From Hypomesus transpacificus (lineage: Eukaryota; Chordata; Actinopteri; Osmeriformes; Osmeridae), in the NCBI RefSeq assembly GCF_021917145.1, contig NC_061073.1, forward strand, positions 5,982,550 through 6,046,549: a DNA stretch of 64,000 nt, in the 5' to 3' direction. Each line of letters starts with the position of its first letter. The stretch's first letter is position 1. Below the pieces are notes generated by a model. That model was given only the letters and a program-made list of their open reading frames with translations. It was not told the DNA's origin and did not search any database. Of this stretch, positions 51,301 through 59,043 are shown piece after piece. Both the position numbers and the translations under genes were made by a program.

Positions 51301-54300
51301 TGACAGGGAGCCTGATATTCCAACTTGGGCACCTCTCCTGTACCAGCTGCAGCTCCTGGACATCAGAGACAAGCCAGATCCTGTGACTCTTCCCATCCCT
51401 GACCGTATCCGAATCGGCAACCAGAAGCGCGAGCGAGGGAACTTTCACTTCCAGAGGGAGGAGTACAGCATGGCTGCAAGGGCCTACTGCATGGCTCTTG
51501 ATATGCTCACCACACGCACCAGGGGTAAGCCTGTAGTTTCACAAACATTCAGTACTAATACTCCCCTAGACGTGTGGCGATGGCGATGCATACACACACA
51601 CAAGCACACATGCATACACACGCATCAGGATTGGTGCACACATCCACTTGTCGTCTTGATAACATGCTTCAGAAAGACCATTTCCACATTTCCAATGCTA
51701 AATTTCATGATAGTCTCCTCTTTGCTTTCAGCTAGTCCATCACAGCACTAATTACAGCCTTATAATGCAGAGCCACATTCAGCGGAGGTGACTGTCATGA
51801 GAAATTTTTCTGAAATGGTTTATGATTAACAAACCTAATCAACTTTCACGTTTTTTTCTATGTACTTAATCACTTTAATTGCTGGAAATGCTGGGTGGAC
51901 CCAAGAGAATCATTTGAGATAAATTAGTCAATGAGGAGAGGAGCATGGGGTGTTTTGAAATGTATCAATGAGGATGGAGGCAATGGTTGAATTCACTACA
52001 GCACTTAGGCAGGGACTGTATTCAATCCAACAAAATCTTGCACATTTGAAAGAAAGCAAATGAAAGTGCGCAATTGTTGTTTTAAAATATGTTTTAAGAT
52101 GGACAGTACAGTTAGAATTCTATGAACTCTGTTTTATAGTATTGTTTCACTCAAAGTAATTTACTGTTGAGCTCACAGACGTACAGACTTGGATCTTTGC
52201 ATCATGATGGCATTACAATGAACTTCATGTGGGATATACGGTTTCAAAGATATTCTGAAAAGCCCTAAATAGCTACTCCTTGCCCATAATCCCCACCTAA
52301 CATGAATCTGTTAATGACAATCTCTCACACATCTGAGACTAATAACTCTCACTTCTGGTGTGGGTCAAAACAGGCAGACTTCAGGCTCTCATCTCAGTGT
52401 CAGAGTCAACACTTCCACAATGAGGGTGACGGTGGATTTTATAACAGGGGTAAACAAATAGACAGATGTGCCTACATCAAATAGTCATTCTCTCCTCCTC
52501 TCAGGTCTTTTGTGTGAATAGACTTTACCCCTGATACCAACAGAGACAGGCTGACAGGAAATATACATGACAATGTGACAATGAGCCAGGTGTAAGAGTC
52601 TGTGTGGCCCTGTTTCCCTGCAGACGGTGACAATGCTGTAGTCGTGGAAGAAGAGGAGGAGGTGCAGGACTACCGGGTGAAGTGTCTCAACAACTTGGCA
52701 GCTGCCCAGCTGAAACTGGAGCAGTACGATGAGGCACTGCACACCAGTCGGGATGTTCTGTTCCTCGACCCAAGCAACGTTAAAGCCCTTTTCAGGACGG
52801 GGAAGGTGAGGGACATGAGGCAAAAATACAATGAAGTCTACAATTCATAGAAATACAGCAAGATTTAAAATCTGTTTTTACTAGTTTGAAAAGTATTTTG
52901 AATCTAAATAGATTCAAGTGTTTTCTTGCTATTAAACAAATGAAGGGGGATATTTAGAGGGTATTGATCTGTGCTTGCAGCTTATGTCAGACAAGGGGGA
53001 ATATCAGGAAGCAATGGAGACACTGAAGAAGGCTTTGAAACTGGAGCCGTCCACCAAGGTGAGATATACAGCCTTACTTGGAGGGCATGTATGTTCTCTC
53101 ATCACCTGCACCTCCCTGTGTCCTGTTAGTGAAATCCATCCCCTGCACACAGATCAAGGGTTATTTCACAAAGAGTCTCTCACAATAATTACAATTCAGA
53201 CTTATAGCCTGCCAGAAGCCTAATTTACGAGTGAATCATGGCTGCCTTCGTGTTCACCTGTATTTACTCACAACATTTTCAAACCCTGGCTGGCTGAAAA
53301 TGTTCACAGAGCTGCTCAGTTCAAACCAAAGACAAACACCGTGGAAGCATTTTGGATTTAAGTTGTTTTATTAGATCATTCAATGTTGACTACAGCAATG
53401 CCATGAAAACAGACTAGAGCCTAGACACAGGACAGGACTTTCTGTAGATCATTGTGTTACTTCACTACAATGGGAACCTGTCCTGTCTTGCTCTTATGGG
53501 TAGTGCACTCTAACAGATCCTACACTCATTTAAGAGTTGGTCTTGAGTCAAATGACACACACACACACACACACAAAAAAGTATGCCATACAGCCAAACT
53601 TGAATCCTTGTTGAAAACCAAGTTAAATCAGAGCAAGTTATCCCATATTAATGATCTGTTTATCAGTATTCCTAAATAATGCCATTATGTCACCATGATA
53701 AATTCATATTTAAACCAAAGTCTGCTACTTACAGTCTTGAAAATTCAGCTTTGAAACTCATTCTGAAAGAAAATTTACCTCAGATCAACTTGACATGAGT
53801 TGCCACATTGCCACAGGGGTAAATGTGCCTTGTCAAGACAAAACTAAAATTGGAATGGAATAATGGAGTTTAAAAATGTGTATTTATTTATTTCAATAAT
53901 ATGACCGGCAGATACAATAAAAGAGGTTAAACAGTATTTATTGCATAGATGTATTAGCAGAAGACAACATTAGTTACAATTTGGATACCGATCAAAGTTT
54001 GAAAATGTCATGCCCAAATATAAACAGCTTGACTTCCTCATTTCTGAATCCTCTTTGATTTAGGCTGTCATCTGCTGGATAACTCTTGTAGTACAACTTG
54101 CAATGATGCTGTATTGTTGAAGTTGTCTTTTTTTTTCTCCCTGTCACAGGCCATCCATGTTGAACTATCAAAACTAGTTAAAAGGCAATCAGGAGGAAAT
54201 GATTCTCAGAAGTGGAAGGCTAAACCTGCCCAGATGCTTGGAGAAAATATTGCACCATTTCTGACTCCCTCTAAAAAGAAACCACCTGTAAGCCAATGAG

Positions 54301-54497
54301 TACATTTCACAGATGGTGAAATGTTTATCTAACTGAGTTTTATTCAGTTAAAAGAAAAAAAGAAACAAAGATCTGACTGTTTTTGACAAATGCGACACTT
54401 GGTGTTTCAGGGAATTTCATGGAAGTTCCTGCTTGGAGCTCTGATGGTGGCCTTGGGCAGTTTAGTGACGTCAGTGGTTCTGACTGCAAGGAACTGA
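27337..54497 (+). CDS. FKBP8-like tail-anchored peptidyl-prolyl isomerase with TPR repeats (476 aa)
   Basis: Coding exons: 27337-27805, 28167-28336, 28638-28726, 51307-51524, 52624-52805, 52981-53058, 54150-54287, 54411-54497; 1431 nt in frame, all GT-AG. The ATG at 27337 is the first in frame; 27364 is an alternative. Residues 1-160 are acidic and probably disordered. Residues about 162-260 are an FKBP domain (LRKKVL, DSKLVFIIGEGDV, DSQYAYGLLGR). Three TPR-type helices pairs follow (GNFHFQREEYSMAARAY; CLNNLAAAQLKLEQYDEAL; GEYQEAMETLKKALKLEP). Residues 449-476 are one hydrophobic tail anchor ending TARN, matching FKBP8, which sits in the mitochondrial outer membrane and ER and binds BCL2 and HSP90. 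The ell3/serf2 neighbours suggest it is not the FKBP8 orthologue but a paralogue (fish databases use names such as fkbp16 or fkbp8-like). Family certain, exact name not. Confidence 0.9.
29918..30000 (+). repeat. Dispersed CA-anchored repeat, copy 1
   Basis: A CACACTCACAGATTCCTGGA block, then AATTATAGATAGA, CAGTGTCCCTGATGCAGCT and GGTGATGA. The same order of words occurs in reverse at 56039-56125, 26 kb away. A weaker relative lies immediately upstream (29810-29885). Confidence 0.6.
30165..30465. repeat. Diverged direct repeat pair (30165-30245 and 30408-30465)
   Basis: Both halves share AATATGAACT, a GCAAA word, CCCGG(C/T)TCT and a TCATRGGAAACT end in the same order, about 245 bp apart. Function and family are unknown. 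Confidence 0.45.
30478..30530 (+). repeat. Dispersed CA-anchored repeat, second subtype
   Basis: ACACACACACACAGATTCCT followed by GCCATTATTAGAGAGA and GATGA. Its reverse complement is seen at 55296-55345 (TCATCTCTCTAATAATGCCA then GGAATCTCTG and a TG tract). Confidence 0.5.
33866..33940 (-). repeat. L2-like tail fragment, minus orientation
   Basis: Reverse complement of the GAAGTCGCTTTTGATAAAAG / CGTCTGCTAAATGC tail. It abuts the SINE at 33973 in opposite orientation, so two independent insertions lie side by side. Confidence 0.6.
33973..34172 (+). mobile_element. Full-length tRNA-headed SINE with duplicated core word
   Basis: Head GGAGTCAGGTGGCTGAGCGG with B-box-like GGTTTGATTCC, a central section, and tail GTCGCTCTGGATAAGAGTGC plus CTGCTAAATGACTTAATG. 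The central CTTGGGCAAGGCACTTCA word occurs twice in tandem, a short private duplication. Confidence 0.8.
34463..35192. mobile_element. MITE of about 730 bp with 80-bp inverted ends
   Basis: GTTGCAGTTCCAC at 34463 and its reverse complement near 35181-35192 begin inverted arms of about 80 bp. Inside each arm are GGTCGAGTGCA, AATGAATGG and GTCTATGGAGCT. The interior has no long open frame. Superfamily not determined. Confidence 0.65.
35243..35770 (+). repeat. Dispersed repeat Y, left copy (about 530 bp)
   Basis: It runs from AAGCCCCCACCCCTCGCC to TACTCTAGTTATATTAACTC and is about 90% identical by eye to the reverse complement of 38283-38830. It contains a YY1-like CCAAGATGGCG on the minus strand. 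The unit has no obvious terminal inverted repeats of its own. The open frames in it are also present, broken, in the partner copy, so I do not call protein. Confidence 0.8.
35838..36005 (-). pseudogene. C-terminal fragment of a LINE reverse transcriptase ORF
   Basis: The minus frame reads LAPQWWKQLPTSIRDTD then LSTFKKRLKTHLFREY, the closing motif (W-xLP-x-IR then FK-LKT-LF) shared by many fish non-LTR retrotransposon ORF2 proteins. Its upstream side is cut by the hairpin element at 36006-36132 and no further reverse transcriptase motif follows. A 5'-truncated, dead fragment. Confidence 0.65.
36006..36132. mobile_element. 127-bp hairpin MITE
   Basis: Two 44-nt inverted arms (36006-36049 and 36089-36132), each starting GGGATAATGCCC, with roughly 80% complementarity, enclose a 39-nt GC-rich loop. 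It abuts the LINE fragment. A clear target duplication is not visible. Confidence 0.7.
36352..36558 (+). repeat. Left flanking direct repeat of the fold-back element
   Basis: It shares TATAATTTGACAGTATGTTT and GAATAGCRAAYGGATGTGAG, in the same order and orientation, with 40310-40530. Divergence in between is considerable. Confidence 0.65.
38283..38830 (-). repeat. Dispersed repeat Y, right copy, inverted
   Basis: Begins GAGTTAATATAACTAGAGTA and runs to GGGGTGGGGGCTT, mirroring 35243-35770 with scattered substitutions and small indels. It carries the YY1-like CCAAAATGGCG. It lies inside the fold-back element while its partner lies outside. Confidence 0.8.
38831..40032. other. Interior of the fold-back element, no gene seen
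   Basis: Includes a GC-rich part (39280-39430) beginning with CAGGGCTGCCAAATTTT, a word also present near 55374 (CAGGGCTGCCAACTTTT), so probably another dispersed repeat. Short open frames here lack any family motif. Confidence 0.4.
40310..40530 (+). repeat. Right flanking direct repeat of the fold-back element
   Basis: Second copy of the 36352-36558 sequence, lying immediately outside the right inverted end in the same orientation. Confidence 0.65.
40775..40845. repeat. Fragment of a dispersed fish repeat
   Basis: It contains CCCGATAATGGACACC followed by CAGCCAATCAGAATCGAGTA and ACCATGGTATAATG, words I associate with a common fish MITE. GATAATGGAC is also in the arms of the hairpin element at 36006. 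Only one end is recognisable. Confidence 0.4.
41012..41194. mobile_element. hAT-type MITE (183 bp)
   Basis: Inverted ends CAGGGCCGGCCCAAGAC and GTCTTGGGCCGGCCCTG, with a second inner inverted pair (TGCTTAAGGCCCC). It is flanked by an 8-bp target duplication, CTCTCAAT at 41004-41011 and CTCTGAAT at 41195-41202, one mismatch. CAGGG termini plus an 8-bp duplication is the hAT signature. Confidence 0.85.
48004..48900. mobile_element. piggyBac-like MITE (about 900 bp) between TTAA sites
   Basis: TTAA at 48000-48003 and 48901-48904 bracket imperfect inverted ends AGGGGTGATTGA and TCAATGACCCCT. The TTAA duplication suggests piggyBac. The interior has no transposase. Confidence 0.55.
50221..51096. 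mobile_element. PIF/Harbinger-type MITE (876 bp) with CAG target duplication
   Basis: Ends GGGTCTCAATTATCAAACTG and, inverted, TTTATAAATGAGACCC. Both ends are rich in TGCGTACGCACA-type words. The trinucleotide CAG occurs directly outside each end (50218-50220 and 51097-51099), fitting the 3-bp CWG duplication of Harbinger elements. It lies 210 bp upstream of the FKBP8-like exon at 51307. Confidence 0.75.
51525..54149 (+). other. Introns 4-6 of the FKBP8-like gene
   Basis: Introns 51525-52623, 52806-52980 and 53059-54149 contain AT-rich sequence and a CA tract near 53560. No additional exon or repeat was recognised. Confidence 0.55.
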
Positions 54498-56270
54498 CGT
54501 CCTCTCTACAAAACTGCTATCATCTACGAGGCCAGCTCATGAATACTAAATAGAAGTGAACTATCTACTGTGGAGAATATGAGACAGAGTGCATTGAACT
54601 ATGACAAATACTGTCTTAAAGGTCACCCCAACATTCAGCTTCTGCATTGACATATGCACCACAGATTGTGTTTAATTACTTTGTAGAACCATGGCGCTTC
54701 ACCTGAAAATGTATGCCGTTTCCTTCTCTTTGCAATTTCTATCACACTGGAAATGAAGAAAAATGCATCTTTATAAAATATTTGTGTTTATATAAATATT
54801 TGCATATTTACATATGGTCATAACTAAATTTGTGTGTGAGTTCACAACAGGCAATGGGATTATCTGTTAAATGAAATGTAGTGACATGAGGAAAGTGTCT
54901 CTGTGTGTGATCTTATTATGAATGTTTCTGGGAGTCTTGATTGGTGTAATGGTTGGATAGGATCTATTGGTTTCTGGAGGAAGAAAAACTATTGTGTCTG
55001 TATGTGTGTGTGTGTGACAGGGGGGGGGGGGATACCAGGTGGAGGTCTTTCCAAAATCAAAAATCAAAATCACACGTTAACATCATGCATAACTCCAACT
55101 CATCCATGGCTATGCCATCAAACCTTATAGCCTTAGGTAATGTAGCTCACATTGTTTTACTACTGTACTTATGTAAAAAAACAAAAAAAATCATACTAAC
55201 TACTCAACCCAGATGTATATTTTCTGTATTTCCTCTTGCTGATGAAGATAGAAAGAGATGAAAGAAGAGAAAAGATTTGGCTTAACATAATGGTTTCATC
55301 TCTCTAATAATGCCAGGAATCTCTGTTTGTGTGTGTGTTTGTGTGACCGCGTTAGTTTCCTACAATTATCTCAGGGCTGCCAACTTTTTAAAAAACTGAT
55401 TTGGTGGGTGTTGCTGCGTACAAAGCAACGCAAATTAAATTTTACAATCAATATGGCCAAGTTAGTGCTAACTACGGGCATAACATTGAATCTCTGCTTT
55501 CAAATAGGTTTCATTATGGATGAAATGCTGGATAGCTAACAGAGCAACAGTATAAAGTGAATATACTATAGATAGATCAGTACATTTTGTTATGTTATCT
55601 CAACACCAAATCAACTACACATTATAACCACCAGCTGCATCACGGACATGGGCACTATTCCTACCACTTTAGACTAATTAGTCTGCAAAATTGTAGGCTT
55701 ATAAGCAACCGCTGTACGGTGAATTAGGCCTACAATAATGACAATTGCCTTAACCATTGTGCATGTAATGACTTATGTTATGAACTAAATGTCTAAATGT
55801 TTGTGGTGGTAAGACAATTTAACAAAGAACCAATATAATACATTTTGATCAACATTAATATAAGAAATTGATCATGTAGGAAACATCAGACAAATGAAGG
55901 CCACGTAATCATTTGCATGAATGTAGGCTACCACAGCATTGACAATGTAACTAGAATAGATGATTTGGAGGTTGAACAAGTACTTCAAAGATGACAGAGC
56001 ATTTCATTTGTGATCTGAGAAATATAGGTATAACCACTGAGAAGAACTGTCATCACCAGCTGTATCACGGGCACTGCTCTATCTATAATTCCAGGAATTT
56101 GTGTGTGTGTGTGTGTGTGCCACCAATTTGATCACGGCCACTGTGCACAAGTTATTGCATGATTCCATGAGAAACTTTGAATAAAGGACTTTGGGCACTC
56201 CAGTTCCGCTGGTGGCGTTAACTCCTCCTCTGGGTACTACCATGTACTGTATCATAAAACTCCACTGAAG
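54498..56270 (+). other. FKBP8-like 3' UTR and intergenic repeat region
   Basis: After the stop at 54495-54497 the first 400 nt hold no AATAAA. TATAAA variants near 54773 are the best poly(A) candidates. The rest contains a G run (55021-55030), CA/GT tracts and two CA-anchored dispersed repeat copies (55296-55665 in pieces, 56039-56125). Confidence 0.45.
56039..56125 (-). repeat. Dispersed CA-anchored repeat, copy 2 (inverted)
   Basis: The reverse complement reads CACACACACACAAATTCCTG, GAATTATAGATAGA, GCAGTGCCCGTGATACAGCT, GGTGATGA, nearly the same as 29918-30000. An additional partial copy lies just downstream (56125-56155). Confidence 0.6.
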
Positions 56271-56289
56271 GACCGTGTTTTATTTTTGT

Positions 56290-56375
56290 AATTCCACTGT
56301 CCGGAGGGTGGCGGTAAAGCACCAGTAAGATGGATGCTAACTGCCGTAGAAGAACAGGAAGAAGAAGAAGCAGTA
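56290..56375 (+). promoter_or_regulatory. serf2 5' leader with YY1-like site inside an imperfect palindrome
   Basis: GGTGGCGGTAAAGCACC and GGATGCTAACTGCCGTA form an imperfect inverted pair around AAGATGG, a YY1 core. A GAA-rich purine stretch (AGGAAGAAGAAGAAG) follows, 80-150 bp upstream of the serf2 start codon. I recall the same combination at many vertebrate gene starts and read it as a repeat-derived promoter/leader. That is inference. Confidence 0.4.
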
Positions 56376-56452
56376 GAAGGAAAGGAAGAACAGGATCAGC
56401 TGTACTGGCTTTGCAACCGTGGCAAACCGTGTTGGAACAATAAACAGCAAAA

Positions 56453-58416
56453 ATGACAAGTACGTGACAGCTACGATACGATGGGGACTCGTAACAGTTT
56501 GTGTAATCATAATTATCGATTCCCATCTTTTTCTTTCGACTAATATTAACTAAATAAGAATGTCAACAAAGGCTCAGGCTAATAGCTGGAGGGATAGCTA
56601 CACCTATCCAACGTTAGCTTAGCAAGCCAGTGCTATAGCTAACAGCGCACAAAATTCCAATGCATTGAATCTGGTTTGATAACTTTACTAACCAGCACCT
56701 TTAGGTCGCTAGATCATTTAGCTTGGTCAGTGACATGAAACAACTTTTGGAACAATCTGAAGATCCAAGGATTTAGCTAGCTAACGTTCACGGAATGCCT
56801 GTTCAGAAAAATATAAAAACTGCTTTCTTTTACAACTTAAACACTGTTACCTTCATAGGTAAAGACAATTTTTAATATACACTATTGGGTTGAACGTGAA
56901 TTATTTGATTATTATATCTGATAACAGAAAAAATAATAATACCGGGACACAGAGGATCTAAAATGAATGCCACGTACTGCAACCTTTTACATTTACTTCT
57001 TTGACCAGCATCGCTGTACAGGAGCCTCCACTAGACAAGTTATTTCCTAGATGATTCAGAACCTCATCGTTCACACCGGGTTATCCTACTTGTGTGTGTT
57101 TTAACTATATATAACTTGTTTTTTTACGCGGTCATTACATTTGCACAGTCGCTTAATGTACAGGTACAGTCGTGGCCAAAGGTATTGGCAGTGACACATT
57201 TTGTGTTTTGCAAAGTTTGCTCTTTCACTATTTGTGGATTATTTTTTCACAGGTTTCTATCGAATACAGGAAAACAATAAACACATTTCTTATTAGGTTT
57301 TAAAAGGCGAAAACGTTCAATATAATTATGCAAATAGCCACCTCTTTCACAGCAAAACAACCAGACTAGAACTAGTTCACACTTTCCCATGTGCTGATAT
57401 GACTGATAAATTGAATTTTTGGGGAGCCAGCTTTTATTTAAAATCCATCTAATCACTGCACAATAATTGAATAACAAAGTTAATCAACATCACAACAACT
57501 GAAGCAGCAAACTTTGCAAACACAAAATGTATGTCACTGCCAATACTTTTGGCCACGACTGTACAGCACAAGCTTACGCGCTCAACGTGAACTCTTGGCA
57601 TTTAGATATACAGAGAAATTGTTTTCCATCTGTTATTATTACCATACAGAAGTCTGTGACAATACTTTATGTAGTTAAAGTGTGTGAACACTCGCTACAT
57701 AATTCAATCATTCTTGAATATCCTTCGAGAATAATTAAATTAATTGAGATGATAAATACGGCCATGTCAAACTTCTGTTCTATTTCTCCTAGTTGTAATA
57801 GTTTTGTTCTAGTTGACTTGTACTATATCAAAATAATCATTATTATTATGAATACAATGTTATTCTTGAACAGTTTATCTTATGAATCTGTTTTGACATG
57901 TGCATAGCTGTTTATAGTTTATAGGCCAGATATGGAAAATATGGTCAGATAGGATGTATCTTGTGGATTTTCCAAGTGTGCTATAGCTAGCTAGCACTGG
58001 GGGTGGACAATGTAGTTATGGTTTTATACTAAACCATTTCCTGGGTCTTTTACTATAGGGGGAAACCAGCGTGAGCTCGCCCGTGCAAAGAATGCAAAGA
58101 AGCAAACTGAAAAAACCAAAGGCAAGACCGAAGATGGCTTGTCAGCTGCAGCAAGAAAGCAGAGGCAAGTGCTTCAAGTTCCAGTACACTAAACTTTGCT
58201 TTCAAATAGGATCATGCCTGGATTCATATTTTGTATGGGACTGAAGTTAATTTATCATTATTCTTATTGGTTAGCCACTACTTAACCCAGGCCTTTTTGA
58301 CTAAACTGCTACTTTATATGTCTGTGTCTATTTGTTTTCATTCTAGGGATGCAGAGATAATGCAGCAGAAACAGAAGAAAGCCAATGACAAGCCTGGAGA
58401 TGAGAAAAGCAAATAA
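56453..58416 (+). CDS. serf2: SERF2, small EDRK-rich factor (60 aa, 3 exons)
   Basis: Exons 56453-56459, 58059-58164, 58347-58416 give 183 nt. The protein opens [17 protein letters not shown], continues [19 protein letters not shown] and ends KPGDEKSK; this is the 4F5/SERF family, closest to SERF2. SERF proteins are small, highly charged, largely unfolded factors that act as chaperone-like modifiers of amyloid formation in cytoplasm and nucleus. The first coding exon carries only seven bases (ATG ACA A), as is common in this family. Intron 1 is GT-AG; intron 2 has a GC donor (AG/GCAAGT at 58165). Mammalian SERF2 lies beside ELL3, matching the ell3 upstream here. Confidence 0.93.
57167..57561. 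mobile_element. Non-autonomous Tc1-type element in serf2 intron 1 (395 bp)
   Basis: TA-flanked with inverted ends of about 55 bp starting CAGTCGTGGCCAAAGGTATT. The mirror end at 57506-57561 ends TTTTGGCCACGACTG. The interior has no transposase frame, so it would depend on an enzyme from elsewhere. Its termini differ from the autonomous element at 21606. Confidence 0.85.
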
Positions 58417-58672
58417 CAGCTGGATGAGGAGCCATTCAAGACTACGCTCTTGTCCTGAGATATAACCCATTTGATCCATCATTCATCCCAAGCTCTTGTT
58501 TGTAAAACCACTTTGAAGTCCAGTTAGTGGTGGAGGTTGTACTTCACTGTTTGGAAAATCAACAGTTTAAAGAACTCAGGCTTTACTGTTAATCAGTATA
58601 TAAAGTAAATGTATGGAACAAGAATTTCTACCTGCATTGAAACTCGTTATTTTATATTTCATGTCAAATCTT

Positions 58673-58678
58673 AATAAA
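58673..58678 (+). terminator. serf2 poly(A) signal AATAAA
   Basis: Canonical AATAAA 257 nt after the serf2 stop codon, followed by a T-rich stretch. Confidence 0.7.
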
Positions 58679-58686
58679 AGCTTTTG

Positions 58687-58692
58687 TTTATT
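58687..58692 (-). terminator. Minus-strand AATAAA facing the serf2 signal
   Basis: TTTATT on the plus strand reads AATAAA on the rasef sense strand, 352 nt after the rasef stop. A nearer candidate is the TTTATT at 58779-58784. Either could serve rasef. Confidence 0.4.
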
Positions 58693-59043
58693 CCATGTTT
58701 CTACCTATATTTTTATTTGGTATGTATTAATGTACATAGTCATGTTTTTAAACAAGCCAAAGCATTTATGTAAAGATTTTATTTAAAAACACATTTGCAT
58801 TCAATTTTAAATAAACTTAACATTTGTTAAAATTGTAAATTGCACAATTCAAAACGAGTTCCCAAGACTCGCAATCATTCTACAATGATTAACTTATAGT
58901 ACAAATGTTTAAAATTAAGGTTTGCTTAGCATTAATCTGAAGTGATAAGTGTGTATACTCTATTACACAAGATAAAATGTATCTCCATCCACATCTCTAC
59001 ACAATCCACCATCATGCTTACATCAGTTGCGGAGCATCAATGA

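Larger units (their letters stand above)
28727..51306 (+). other. Giant intron of the FKBP8-like gene (22.6 kb)
   Basis: It interrupts the FKBP domain after the codon start for residue 243. Repeats listed separately fill much of 33.8-41.2 kb and parts of 48-51 kb. The remaining parts (30.5-33.8, 41.2-48.0 and 48.9-50.2 kb) are AT-rich with short TG/CA tracts (for example 32740-32830) and no open frame with recognisable protein motifs. Confidence 0.6.

Noticed and set aside
57527..57907. 126-aa plus frame in serf2 intron 1
   Set aside because: It starts in the Tc1-type MITE end and continues in AT-rich intron; composition is random.
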